64,000 nt of DNA from NCBI GenBank assembly GCA_958295785.1, contig OY282377.1:1812394-1876393 (forward strand), read 5' to 3'. A program made the translations under genes and the position numbers. Origin of the DNA: an uncultured Latescibacterota bacterium (GTDB lineage Bacteria > Latescibacterota > UBA2968). This document shows, piece by piece, positions 19,140 through 27,699 of this stretch. The notes beneath the pieces are model-generated. The model searched no databases. It was not told the DNA's origin and was given only the letters and a program-made list of their open reading frames with translations. Numbering within the stretch: position 1 is the stretch's first letter; every line of letters begins with the position of its first letter.

Positions 19140-20068
19140 CAGGCACCTCCTCGCGCCCGCCTGCGCGACGCGATCAGCCCGCGGTTGCGCCGATCCGAGA
19201 ACCGATGCAACGCCTCGTCCAAAGGTTGGGAACACACAAATTCTTCAATGTCGATTTCAGACGCCAAACACGCTTCGCGGATGCCCTCAAAATGGCGCGT
19301 GCGATTTTCCAAATAGGTCTCGCGCACCGCCTCGGGCACGGCGTATTGCTCGCGCCCGCCCTCGGCTTCGACCAGTGTGACCGCCCGATCAAAGGGAAAG
19401 GTCTGCTCGGCCGGGTCGCTCACTTGCAGCACCAGCACGTCGTGACGCTGTGCCCGCAGGGAACGCAAGTGCAAAATCATCTCGTCCGCTGGATGCAACA
19501 AATCCCCGATCAACACCACCATGCCGCGCGCGGGCAACACCTCGCCCATCGCGCGCAACGCGCCCGCGGTATCGGTTGACGCGCCCGCGGGTCTTGCATC
19601 GTCTATCGCCGTCAAAATGCGGTGGCGTTGCCCGTCTTTTCGCCGCGCGGGCACATGGGTTATCAATTCCCGGTGATACGCGGCAAAGCCCACAGTATCG
19701 CCCTGATTTGCGGCCAGCATCACCACGCATGCGGCCAACATCTGTGCATAGCGAAACTTGTCCACGCTTCCCGATCCGTAATCCATAGACGCGCTGCAAT
19801 CCAACAAAACCGTGCATCGCATATCGCGCTCGTCCTGAAATTGCTTGACTTGCAGGCGGTCGCTTCGCCCGTAGAGCCGCCAATCGACCAAGCGCGAATC
19901 ATCGCCCTGTGCGTAGGGCCGGTATTGGGCAAACTCGACCGCCGCGCCATTTTGCATGCTGCGATGCGCCCCCCCGCGCAACCCGGCGATAACCGTGCGC
20001 GCCAAAAGTTCCAAATCCGCAATGCGCGCGAGTTCTGCGGGATCGATGTACGTGTAAAAATTTTGCAT
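19139..20068 (-). CDS. DUF58 domain protein
   Basis: 309 residues. It shows the DUF58 hallmark of a conserved basic/aromatic block (FAQYRPYAQGDDSRLVDWRL, then RSDRLQVKQF), followed by a VWA-like segment with the MIDAS-like DCSASMDYG and GDTVGFAAY. The protein is soluble. It lies between the MoxR ATPase gene and the BatA-like gene in the standard order of this family of operons and overlaps the latter by one base. Confidence 0.9.
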   Translation of the reverse strand: MQNFYTYIDPAELARIADLELLARTVIAGLRGGAHRSMQNGAAVEFAQYRPYAQGDDSRLVDWRLYGRSDRLQVKQFQDERDMRCTVLLDCSASMDYGSGSVDKFRYAQMLAACVVMLAANQGDTVGFAAYHRELITHVPARRKDGQRHRILTAIDDARPAGASTDTAGALRAMGEVLPARGMVVLIGDLLHPADEMILHLRSLRAQRHDVLVLQVSDPAEQTFPFDRAVTLVEAEGGREQYAVPEAVRETYLENRTRHFEGIREACLASEIDIEEFVCSQPLDEALHRFSDRRNRGLIASRRRARGGA

Positions 20069-20110
20069 ATTGGTATTAGGGGGATATGGACTCTGGTTTA
20101 CGACATCGTG

Positions 20111-21109
20111 CTACGCCAAATCCGCTTGGGGCGGTTGGATGGTTGTCAGCAACCGATCAATAATATTTTCGGCTGTGACGCGGTCGGCTTCGGCTCTAAA
20201 ATTCGTCAAAATGCGGTGGCGCAACACATCGGGCGCGACTGCGCGAATATCGCCAAACGAAACGTGGTATCGCCCGCGCAGGAGTGCCCGCGCCTTGGCC
20301 CCCAGCAACAGGCTTTGCGTGCCGCGCGTGCCCGCGCCCCAACTGACCCAATCCCGCACAAAATCCGGCGCAGCATCGCTCGGGCGACTCGCCTGCACCA
20401 GTTGCACGGCATAACGCGCCACGGGATCGACCACGGGCACGATGCCCACCAATTTGGCGAAATCGAGCATATCCGCGCCCGTGAACACCGGCGCGACGTC
20501 TGCGATTTCAGCCTCGCGCGTCACCACGGCCAATTCCTCGTCTTCAGTCAGATAATCGATCCGCACATTCATCATAAACCGGTCGAGTTGCGCTTCGGGC
20601 AGGGGATACGTGCCTTCTAATTCAATGGGATTTTGGGTTGCCAGCACGTAAAACGGTTGTTTGAGCGGTCGCGTTTTCCCGCCGACTGTCACCTGTTTTT
20701 CCTCCATCGCCTCCAACAGCGCGGCCTGCGTTTTGGGCGGCGTGCGATTGATTTCATCGGCGAGCAAGATCTGTGTAAAAACAGGCCCCGCAACAAAGCG
20801 CAAGGCGCGGCGTCCGCCAACGCGGTCTTCGTCGATGATCTCTGTGCCCGTGATGTCAGACGGCATCAAATCGGGCGTGAATTGAACGCGCTTAAAATCC
20901 AGATCCAAAATTTTTGCTATCGTGCGTACCAACAGCGTCTTCGCCAACCCCGGTGCGCCGGTCAGCAAACAATGACCGCCGCTGAACAACGCGATCAACA
21001 GCGTTTCAATCACATCATCTTGCCCGACAATCACCTTGCGAATCTGTTCGACCATGCGCGTGCGGCCCTCGCGCAACCGGGCAATGGCGTCGGCTTCATT
21101 GTGTCTCAT
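20111..21109 (-). CDS. MoxR-family AAA+ ATPase
   Basis: 332 residues. Walker A is GAPGLAKT (51-58), Walker B LLADEI (115-120), followed by NRTPPKTQAALLEAMEE and sensor-1 ATQNPIELEGTYPLPEAQLD. The C-terminal lid contains the helix before RILTNF. MoxR ATPases act as chaperones for VWA-domain partners, and the DUF58 and BatA/VWA genes are directly downstream. The start is ATG 21109 with a GAGACAC-like leader; a REP-like palindrome separates it from the upstream DUF4159 gene. Confidence 0.93.
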   Translation of the reverse strand: MRHNEADAIARLREGRTRMVEQIRKVIVGQDDVIETLLIALFSGGHCLLTGAPGLAKTLLVRTIAKILDLDFKRVQFTPDLMPSDITGTEIIDEDRVGGRRALRFVAGPVFTQILLADEINRTPPKTQAALLEAMEEKQVTVGGKTRPLKQPFYVLATQNPIELEGTYPLPEAQLDRFMMNVRIDYLTEDEELAVVTREAEIADVAPVFTGADMLDFAKLVGIVPVVDPVARYAVQLVQASRPSDAAPDFVRDWVSWGAGTRGTQSLLLGAKARALLRGRYHVSFGDIRAVAPDVLRHRILTNFRAEADRVTAENIIDRLLTTIQPPQADLA

Positions 21110-21128
21110 GTTTTACCTTTTGTCTATT

Positions 21129-21157
21129 TGGGCGGGCACGGGGGCGCCGCCCCTACG
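21129..21157. repeat. REP-like palindrome copy
   Basis: GGGCGGGCACGGGGGCGCCG followed by CCCCTACG, the reverse orientation of the REP-like motif, in the 61-bp gap between DUF4159 and moxR. The next 30 bases (TACGTTTTACGCTATGATCA and the gene end) are duplicated near 26.51 kb. Confidence 0.65.
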
Positions 21158-21170
21158 TTTTACGCTATGA

Positions 21171-22022
21171 TCAATGCGTCATGGCATATACGACGATGTT
21201 GATCCCCATCGGATAGGCTTTGGGCGCGGAGAAATGGCGGAAGTACTCGTAATTTTCGCCTTCGCGCTCCCAGCCATCGCCCAAATCCGTATTGTGCATC
21301 ACCACGGCCATCAACCGCCCGTCGCGATCAAAAATGCCCTTGCAACGCGCGTCAGAACCGTATTCGACATACCGCCCGGCCCAGCCCTCATACGTCTCAC
21401 CCGTCGATTGCCAGTCCCAAAAAGCGCCCAGGCCCGGCACTTGCGGCACCTCTTTGATGTCAAATACAATGTGGAACAACTCGTGATCGAGCGGAATATC
21501 CACCATGGGAAATTCATCGGGCGGCAACACTTGGGCAATCTCGTATTCCCAATTTCGCCACGCATCATCGCCCCAAAAATCATCCACGAGCAAAAACCCC
21601 CCGCGCAACAAATAATCGCGCAGCCCGTCTTGCTCGGACGCGCTGAGGGCCATGCGCCCCACTTCGAGCATGTAAATAAAGGGGTATTTGAACACCTCGG
21701 GATCATCCAAGCGCACGACCACATGCTGAAACCGCCCATCTTTTGTGCGATTGACATTGAGGGTCGTAATTTGCGACAATCGCAGGGAAAAATTCACATC
21801 GGACTCGGGATAATCCACGGCCCAACTGCCCCGTCGCCGCCGCCCCCAATCGCCATCGCCGGCGTAATTAGAATATTCGATGCGGCAAAACGTAAAGCTA
21901 TTGCTCGGGAAAATATCGCGTGCCATCCGATCAATTGGCCCGCGCCGCCGCCCGCGTTGTGCATCGAGATCCCACTCGGGCAGCAACAGCATCAGCAAAC
22001 ACAGCCACCAAACCCGTTTCAT
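21171..22022 (-). CDS. DUF4159 domain protein, secreted
   Basis: 283 residues from ATG 22022, with signal peptide MKRVWWLCLLMLLLPEWDLDA. The mature part matches DUF4159, a glutamine-amidotransferase-like fold: FTFCRIEYSN, DYPESDVNFSLRLSQITTL, YLLRGGFLLVDDFWGDDAW, FPMVDIPLDHELFH, and the closing SAPKAYPMGINIVVYAMTH. DUF4159 genes regularly accompany MoxR/DUF58/VWA genes. The start overlaps the stop of the TPR metallopeptidase gene by four bases, indicating coupling. There is no recognised catalytic triad. Confidence 0.88.
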   Translation of the reverse strand: MKRVWWLCLLMLLLPEWDLDAQRGRRRGPIDRMARDIFPSNSFTFCRIEYSNYAGDGDWGRRRRGSWAVDYPESDVNFSLRLSQITTLNVNRTKDGRFQHVVVRLDDPEVFKYPFIYMLEVGRMALSASEQDGLRDYLLRGGFLLVDDFWGDDAWRNWEYEIAQVLPPDEFPMVDIPLDHELFHIVFDIKEVPQVPGLGAFWDWQSTGETYEGWAGRYVEYGSDARCKGIFDRDGRLMAVVMHNTDLGDGWEREGENYEYFRHFSAPKAYPMGINIVVYAMTH

Positions 22023-24442
22023 TGTGCCTCCACCAATTGCAACAACATTTCTTGCGCGGCCCAAAAATGCGGCGCGGTTTCCAACAGGGACAACACCTCG
22101 GCCTTTGCGGCTGTCACCGCGCCCTTTTTCGCCAGAGCCTTTGCCAGATTGAGGCGGTGATCCGCCCGTGCCGGGGCGTCCAAATAAATCAGCCGACGCC
22201 AATCGGCAATGGCGGCATCCCAATCCGATAGCATCGCGTGCGCCTCGGCTCTTCGCGCTATCATCTCGACCTGAAAAGGACGCACGGCCAAGGCGCGGGT
22301 CAACACATCGCGCGCACTTGTCCAATCCTCGTCCTGCACGTAAAACGCGCTCAACGCCAGACATGCGTCCTGCGGCGCGGTTACATCCCATTCGACCAAT
22401 TGTTTCAGTGCTTCGCGCTGCCACATGGGGTCGCCGCGCGCGATGCTCGCATCTGCCCATTGTCGCAGCGGCGCGTCTGCTGCTGCATAGTCGGGATACA
22501 AGGCGTGGGCTTCGAAAAAAAACCGCTCGGCATCATCCCAGTTTTTCGCTGCAACGGCGCGTTCTCCCGCCTCCAATTTCTGGCGAAATGCCGAATCTAC
22601 AACGCGCAGGGGCGCGCAGCGATTGCCCAGATGTTCCATAAACCGCTCGTCTATCGCCCGGGCAGAAACGCCGCTCGCCCCTATCAATGCCTCGACCGCC
22701 GGCATGCCACCGCCGATGCGGTTGAGGGCTGTGAGCAGCGCGTCAAAGCCGTAGCGCGCGGTGTAAAACGCGACAAATTCGCCCGATGCAAAATATCCAA
22801 ACATCAGGTGTGCGGCGGTTTTGGGCTGGCTGAACAACCGCGCGAGATCGCCCACGCCCGGAAACCCATCGCCATCCAAAATGGACTGAAATTTAGGACT
22901 CAGCTTTTGCCCCCAAGACGCATCTTTTTGCGTTTCTTCGTACACGGAAATCCCCTCTGACAACCAGCGCGGCAGGCGATTGCCGGTCTTTTGCAGGGTA
23001 ATCACATGCACGAACTCGTGCCACAACACCTGTTGCCAGTTCATCGTGCCGGGCGGACGCGCGCGCGGCGAGTCCATTGTCACCAATTGTCCAAAACAAA
23101 TTCCCAAGTGCCCGGCATTGCCCGGCAGGCCGACCGACCGCACCATAAACACGTCGTGATCGTCGAACACCTGCACCACCACGGGCGCGTGCAATTCGAT
23201 ATTGTATTTTCGCTGATAGCGCGATGCCGCGTCGTCGAGGAGTGTCAACAACGCGTCGGAGAACCCCGCGGCTTCACGCTCGGGCAATTGCAATTTGAAA
23301 AGCCCGTGCGATAGGGTGACAAAACCGTCAATCGCATCGGCGGCTTCGAGCAGATTATACGCCCGCACGCTGTATGGATCGGCGGCAAAAACCCGCTCCA
23401 ACTCGCGCCGCGCGTCGGCGTCTTTGCCCAAGCGCAATAAGTTATATGCCAAGAGCAGGCGCGCCTCGACATCGTCTGCGTCAATTTTCAATGCGCGTTC
23501 TTGAAAAGCGCGGCCTTCTTCAAAGCGATATTGCCGGGACGCAATGCGCCCGGGAATGCGAAACGCGCCAGAAAAATAACGGTTGAACGCCAATGCGCGA
23601 TCCTGCGCTTCTCGCATGGTCGTTTCATCGTCCAACAAAAAAAACGCCGCCGCCTTTAGCCCCAAGGCTTCCAAGTGGTTCGGGTTGACGGATAGCATCG
23701 CATCCAACACATTGAGCGCGGCGCGTGCCTCGTTGCGATCCAAAAATTGCTCGGCCTGCAACTGGCGCGCTTTTGGATGGTTGGGATTGAGCGCGAGGAG
23801 GCGCGCCATCACTTCTGCGGCGCGCTCATCGCCCGAATGATAATAGCACCGCATCAACCCGACCATGGCATCCTGATTTTCGGGCTGCAATGCGAGCGCG
23901 GCTCTGTATTTGTCAGCGGCCATATCAAACGCGCGTTTGCCCAGTGCGAGATCGCCCGCGGCAACGAGCACGGGCGCGCTGTTGGGAAATGCCTGGGCCA
24001 TCAAATTGTAAAAGCGCAGGATGGATTTGGGATCCTCGCCCTTTAATTCGCGCAACCGCGCAACCGCGAGCAAATCGTCAATGTCCCTGCGATAGGCCGA
24101 CGACAAGCGCACCTGTTGCTCGGTGTGGATCAGCGCGTTGTCATAATCGGTCAGGCGCCCGCGCCCGCGATACAATTCGGCCAATCGCACGGTCACATCT
24201 GGCGTACTGACCGCCTCTTCCAAAACCGCGATGGCTTCGTCAACGCGGCCCGTCAATGCCAACAATTCGGCGTAATCCAGCCGCGCTGACCGCGAGAGAT
24301 AGAGCCTGTGCGCGAGCACTTCAACCGCCTCGGCATAATCTCCGCGTTGCCAGAACACGCGATAATCCGCCTCCTGCGCGCAAAGGTTTTGCCCGCTGAG
24401 GAGAAGCGCGGCGATTAGATATGTGATTTTGCGGACATTCAT
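22019..24442 (-). CDS. Secreted TPR protein with gluzincin (peptidase MA-like) domain
   Basis: 807 residues. Signal peptide MNVRKITYLIAALLLSGQNLCA. TPR arrays occupy about 30-390. A zinc-peptidase core has WHEFVHVITL (HEFVH, about 478-482) and a downstream glutamate in WLSEGISVYEE, the HExxH...E arrangement of the peptidase MA family. More TPRs fill about 610-800. The protein is probably periplasmic or extracellular. It heads the cluster with DUF4159, MoxR, DUF58, BatA/VWA and the DUF4175-like protein. Activity is inferred only from the zinc motif. Confidence 0.85.
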   Translation of the reverse strand: MNVRKITYLIAALLLSGQNLCAQEADYRVFWQRGDYAEAVEVLAHRLYLSRSARLDYAELLALTGRVDEAIAVLEEAVSTPDVTVRLAELYRGRGRLTDYDNALIHTEQQVRLSSAYRRDIDDLLAVARLRELKGEDPKSILRFYNLMAQAFPNSAPVLVAAGDLALGKRAFDMAADKYRAALALQPENQDAMVGLMRCYYHSGDERAAEVMARLLALNPNHPKARQLQAEQFLDRNEARAALNVLDAMLSVNPNHLEALGLKAAAFFLLDDETTMREAQDRALAFNRYFSGAFRIPGRIASRQYRFEEGRAFQERALKIDADDVEARLLLAYNLLRLGKDADARRELERVFAADPYSVRAYNLLEAADAIDGFVTLSHGLFKLQLPEREAAGFSDALLTLLDDAASRYQRKYNIELHAPVVVQVFDDHDVFMVRSVGLPGNAGHLGICFGQLVTMDSPRARPPGTMNWQQVLWHEFVHVITLQKTGNRLPRWLSEGISVYEETQKDASWGQKLSPKFQSILDGDGFPGVGDLARLFSQPKTAAHLMFGYFASGEFVAFYTARYGFDALLTALNRIGGGMPAVEALIGASGVSARAIDERFMEHLGNRCAPLRVVDSAFRQKLEAGERAVAAKNWDDAERFFFEAHALYPDYAAADAPLRQWADASIARGDPMWQREALKQLVEWDVTAPQDACLALSAFYVQDEDWTSARDVLTRALAVRPFQVEMIARRAEAHAMLSDWDAAIADWRRLIYLDAPARADHRLNLAKALAKKGAVTAAKAEVLSLLETAPHFWAAQEMLLQLVEAQ

Positions 24443-24663
24443 AGGTCAGTAGCCAGTCCCAAAAAACGCGAGATGCAAGAGTGTTCCGTATTCCGCCTGC
24501 CATCAGGGATGAATAATGCGTCCCAAGACCCACTTTGGCGCGAATATCCCGTGCGTTCTGTTTGAGTTGGTCGCCTACCACAGCCCCGTTCTTCTCGGTA
24601 GCAATGAGCCGCTGGTTCGACGATTTTCTGTTCGCGTTGCGCGATCTTCTCTGCATCTGTCAT
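24439..24663 (-). pseudogene. Remnant of a small gene broken by repeat sequence
   Basis: ATG 24663 has a good AAGGAG seven bases upstream and reads MTDAEKIAQREQKIVEP. A second frame over the following bases reads SNQRLIATEKNGAVVGDQLK, which looks like the continuation after a frameshift. From about 24520 down to 24478 the DNA matches the left end of the MITE-like repeat (TCCGTATTCCGCCTGCCATC), so the natural 3' end is lost. I do not recognise the family. This occupies most of the 24443-24795 gap. Confidence 0.4.
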
Positions 24664-24710
24664 GGCGAGTCTCCTTGTGGGAAGTGGGTAAGATGACTCA
24701 AACCGATGAG
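24664..24710 (-). repeat. Leader repeat L, copy 1 (downstream of LRR gene)
   Basis: On the minus strand ATCGGTTTGAGTCAT leads into AAGGAGACTCGCC and then a start codon. The same two blocks recur at 26531-26605 on the other side of the LRR gene, so the LRR gene is bracketed by duplicated leader DNA. Confidence 0.5.
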
Positions 24711-24736
24711 TCGGAGAAGATGCGTACATGAACCCC

Positions 24737-24845
24737 CCCTGCGCCTGGAATTGAACGGGTGATTACATGAACCCCTATGAACTGCTAGCGCAGTTTTACC
24801 CCGGTCCGCCTGCGCTTGGAATTGAACGGGTGATTACATGAACCC
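24737..24845 (-). repeat. Two direct copies of the LRR-gene 3' end
   Basis: CGCCTGGAATTGAACGGGTG plus ATTACATGAACCCC at about 24741-24775 repeats CGCTTGGAATTGAACGGGTG plus ATTACATGAACCCC at about 24812-24846. The second is the coding end of the LRR gene (HVITRSIPSAGG); the first is an untranslated duplicate 70 bp beyond the stop. Confidence 0.7.
24778..24804 (-). repeat. Hairpin insert carrying the LRR stop codon
   Basis: On the minus strand CCGGGGTAAAACTGC, loop GCTA, GCAGTTCA, with perfect AACTGC/GCAGTT arms (loop in + orientation TAGC). It matches the insert found in MITE copies A and D. The TAA in GGGGTAAAAC is the stop codon of the LRR gene. Confidence 0.6.
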
Positions 24846-26427
24846 CTCGGCCTCGAAGGGCGAGAACGTGCGTGTTAATTGAGGTTTGACTCAGCGGGTT
24901 GCTGATCAAATAAACATAATCGCCACTCCCCAACCCTGTATTTGCCACCAATGGCTGTATATCTGAGATGTTGTTGTCGCTAAGCTTCAGCGTTGTCAGG
25001 TTGGTTAAGTTCGACAGCGCCGAGATATCTGAGATGTTGCTATCGCTAAGCTCTAGCGTTGTCAGGTTGGTTAAGTTCGACAGCACCGAGATATCCGAGA
25101 GGTTGGTGTTGTAAAGATTCAGGTCTGTCAGGCTGGTTAAGTTCGACAGCACCGAGATATCCGAGATGTTGCTACCGCTAAGCAACAGCGTTGTCAGGTT
25201 GGTTAAGTTCGACAGCGCCGAGATATCTGAGATGTTGCTATCGCTAAGCTCTAGCGTTGTCAGGTTGGTTAAGTTCGACAGCACCGAGATATCCGAGAGG
25301 TTGGTGTTGTAAAGATTCAGGTCTGTCAGGCTGGTTAAGTTCGACAGCACCGAGATATCCGAGATGTTGCTACCGCTAAGCAACAGCGTTGTCAGGTTGG
25401 TTAAGTTCGACAGCGCCGAGATATCTGAGATGTTGCTATCGCTAAGCTCTAGCGTTGTCAGGTTGGTTAAGTTCGACAGCACCGAGATATCCGAGAGGTT
25501 GGTGTTGTAAAGATTCAGGTCTGTCAGGCTGGCTAAGTTCGACAGCGCCGAGATATCTGAGATGTTGCTATCGCTAAGCTCTAGCGTTGTCAGGTTGGTT
25601 AAGTTCGACAGCACCGAGATATCCGAGAGGTTGGTGTTGTAAAGATTCAGGTCTGTCAGGCTGGTTAAGTTCGACAGCACCGAGATATCTGAATCGCTAA
25701 GCTCTAGCGTTGTCAGGTTGGTTAAGTTCGACAGCACCGAGATATCCGAGAGGTTGGTGTTGTAAAGATTCAGGTCTGTCAGGCTGGTTAAGTTCGACAG
25801 CACCGAGATATCTGAGATGTTGCTACCGCTAAGCAACAGCGTTGTCAGGCTGGTTAAGTTCGACAGCACCGAGATATCCGAGAGGTTGGTGTTGTAAAGA
25901 TTCAGGTCTGTCAGGCTGGTTAAGTTCGACAGCACCGAGATATCCGAGATGTTGCTACCGCTAAGCAACAGCGTTGTCAGGCTGGTTAAGTTCGACAGCA
26001 CCGAGATATCCGAGAGGTTGCTACCGCTAAGCAACAGCGTTGTCAGGCTGGTTAAGTTCGACAGCGCCGAGATATCCGAGAGGTTGGTGTAGGCAAGCAC
26101 CAGCGTTGTCAGGCTGGTTAAGTTCGACAGCGCCGAGATATCTGAGATGTAGTTGTTGGTAAGCTCCAGCGTTGTCAAGCCGGTTGCATACTCCAACCCG
26201 GTCAAATCGCTGATATTTGAGCTCAGTGCTTCAAGTATCGTCAAGGTCGCCATCTCAGCCGTGGTGATCGTCGCGCCGCTCGACTTGCCCAAGCTGTCTT
26301 CAATCACCGCACGCAGGTTGGCGTCAGGGATGTTCACGGCTTGCGCCTTTGTCAGTTGCAGGATGAGGATCAGGAGTGATGCGGCGATAGCGAACAGGGC
26401 GAACATGCGAAGTGCAATGGTGTACAT
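24796..26427 (-). CDS. Secreted leucine-rich-repeat protein
   Basis: 543 residues from ATG 26427, preceded by GGAGGAAC. The signal peptide runs MYTIALRMFALFAIAASLLILILQ... to about residue 28. A capping region (VNIPDANLRAVIEDSLGK) leads into one divergent and 18 near-identical 22-residue LRRs of the internalin/SDS22 kind (NLTSLTDLNLYNTNLSDISV plus LS). One repeat lacks three residues (ELSDSDISVLS). The repeats fall into higher-order 44- and 66-residue units. A short cap ends the protein (QPLVANTGLGSGDYVYLI). It is probably an extracellular binding protein; the ligand is unknown. The stop codon lies inside a hairpin insert, so the native C-terminus may have been longer. Confidence 0.85.
   Translation of the reverse strand: MYTIALRMFALFAIAASLLILILQLTKAQAVNIPDANLRAVIEDSLGKSSGATITTAEMATLTILEALSSNISDLTGLEYATGLTTLELTNNYISDISALSNLTSLTTLVLAYTNLSDISALSNLTSLTTLLLSGSNLSDISVLSNLTSLTTLLLSGSNISDISVLSNLTSLTDLNLYNTNLSDISVLSNLTSLTTLLLSGSNISDISVLSNLTSLTDLNLYNTNLSDISVLSNLTNLTTLELSDSDISVLSNLTSLTDLNLYNTNLSDISVLSNLTNLTTLELSDSNISDISALSNLASLTDLNLYNTNLSDISVLSNLTNLTTLELSDSNISDISALSNLTNLTTLLLSGSNISDISVLSNLTSLTDLNLYNTNLSDISVLSNLTNLTTLELSDSNISDISALSNLTNLTTLLLSGSNISDISVLSNLTSLTDLNLYNTNLSDISVLSNLTNLTTLELSDSNISDISALSNLTNLTTLKLSDNNISDIQPLVANTGLGSGDYVYLISNPLSQTSINTHVLALRGRGVHVITRSIPSAGGPG
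25196..25593 (-). repeat. 198-bp higher-order tandem duplication in the LRR gene
   Basis: Two consecutive 198-bp blocks (three LRRs each: LLLSGS, DLNLYNT and ELSDS types) appear essentially identical at the DNA level. The surrounding repeats are the same units at 66- and 132-bp spacing. This indicates recent duplication or gene conversion. Confidence 0.7.
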
Positions 26428-26751
26428 AACGAGGTTCCTCCAAATTGAAAAATAAAAAAAAATACCGCGTGTCATACTGTTATGCTGATCAGCGGGGGTG
26501 CCTTCCCTACGTTTTACGCTATTATCAATGCGTCAGGGCGAGTCTCCTTGTTGGATGTTGGGTTGAACCTCTTAATTTTTCCAATAATATGACTCAAACC
26601 GATATTCAAATCAAGGCCGAATTTTGCTATGTCAGTTAATCAGCGGTCATCTGCGCCATCTGCGGATCGCCTTTGGGGTGGTTGGGCGACTGACCCCTAA
26701 TCACTGCCTTTCGCCTTTGCGTTTCGCCGCGTCTGTGCGTACCTTTGCCCC
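26428..26751. other. Gene-free interval with duplicated leader and gene-end fragments
   Basis: 324 bp with no supported gene. 26505-26533 (CCTACGTTTTACGCTATTAT plus CAATGCGTCAG) copies the 3' end of the DUF4159 gene and its REP flank. 26533-26605 carries the second copy of leader repeat L (GGCGAGTCTCCTTGT and ATGACTCAAACCGAT). 26640-26675 holds heptamer-type GCGGAT repeats. It looks like a graveyard of rearranged ends. Confidence 0.6.
26531..26605 (-). repeat. Leader repeat L, copy 2 (upstream of LRR gene)
   Basis: It shares GGCGAGTCTCCTTGT and ATGACTCAAACCGAT with 24664-24710 but has about 25 extra bases between the blocks. In this copy the start codon following AAGGAGACTCGCC is CTG ACG CAT TGA, so no protein can be made. 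Confidence 0.5.
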
Positions 26752-27699
26752 ATGAACGCATTTCAAAAAACCGCGATAGCGACCCTTGTTGCCATTCTCG
26801 TCCTCATTGGCGTGGGCAGTCTCGTGCGCGTTTCGGGCGCGGGCTTGGGGTGTCCCGATTGGCCCAAGTGCTGGGGCTGTTGGTTTCCGCCATCGGGCGT
26901 TGATGAAATTGACAAAAATTATCTGTCGGAACGCGGGCTGAACATCGCTGACTTCAACGCGGTCAAAATGTGGATCGAATACATCAACCGGCTCATTGGC
27001 ATGTTCATCGGCGTTTTGGTCATCGCCACCTTTTTGCGCGCAATCCCGTATCGCAGAACACATCCCGCCATCTTTTTTGGATCGCTCGCGGCGGTCTTGC
27101 TCGTCGGCTTTGAAGGCTGGCTCGGCGGGCAGGTCGTCAAATCCGGTCTCAAACCCGGGGTTATTACCCTGCACATGGCCGGCGCGATGGTGCTCTTGTG
27201 CCTGTTGCTCTACGTCACTTTTCGCGCGGTTGACATCCGCCTGCCCGACACCTTGCCCCTTCCCAACGCGCTCGCTCGGCTTTCGGGGTTGCTCTTTGCC
27301 GCGATATGTATTCAAATGCTGCTCGGCACGCAGGTGCGCGAAGCCATTGATCCCTATATCAAAAACAGCGGCGGGGTCTCTCGCAGCGCGTGGATAGCCA
27401 ACGTCGGTCTGTTCGATCACATCCACCGCTCGTTCACTTGGGGGGTGGGTGCAATTGCCGCCTATCTCGTCTATATCATCCGCAAGCACGGCATCGGCGG
27501 CGTGCTCAAAGCAACTTGTTATCTCGCACTGGCACTCGTGCTTTGTCAAGCGGCCTCGGGCATTGCCTTGGCGTATGGTGGCTTGCCCCGTGTTTTTCAG
27601 GTGCTCCACCTCGTCAATTCGGCGTTGCTTATTTGCGCGGCCTACGCGCTGTGGCTCATTCTCAGAACCGCAACCCTCAACATCAGGAGGTCTTTGTGA
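26752..27699 (+). CDS. ctaA: COX15/CtaA-family heme A synthase
   Basis: 315 residues with about eight membrane helices, the size of CtaA, which oxidises heme O to heme A for cytochrome oxidase in the cytoplasmic membrane. Conserved segments are SLVRVSGAGLGCPDWPKCWG, EYINRLIGMFIG, TLHMAGAMVLL, HIHRSFTWGVG and VLHLVNSALL. Three of the usual heme-ligand histidines are present. The first, normally within ExxHR, is asparagine here (EYINR). The paired cysteine region CPDWPKCWGCW is retained. It ends in GTGA overlap with the next gene. No other terminal-oxidase gene is in the window. Confidence 0.9.
   Translation: MNAFQKTAIATLVAILVLIGVGSLVRVSGAGLGCPDWPKCWGCWFPPSGVDEIDKNYLSERGLNIADFNAVKMWIEYINRLIGMFIGVLVIATFLRAIPYRRTHPAIFFGSLAAVLLVGFEGWLGGQVVKSGLKPGVITLHMAGAMVLLCLLLYVTFRAVDIRLPDTLPLPNALARLSGLLFAAICIQMLLGTQVREAIDPYIKNSGGVSRSAWIANVGLFDHIHRSFTWGVGAIAAYLVYIIRKHGIGGVLKATCYLALALVLCQAASGIALAYGGLPRVFQVLHLVNSALLICAAYALWLILRTATLNIRRSL

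Noticed and set aside
24880-26160. CRISPR-like array of short direct repeats
   Set aside because: The periodic 66-bp units are coding LRRs in a continuous frame with a signal peptide; no unique spacers or cas genes.
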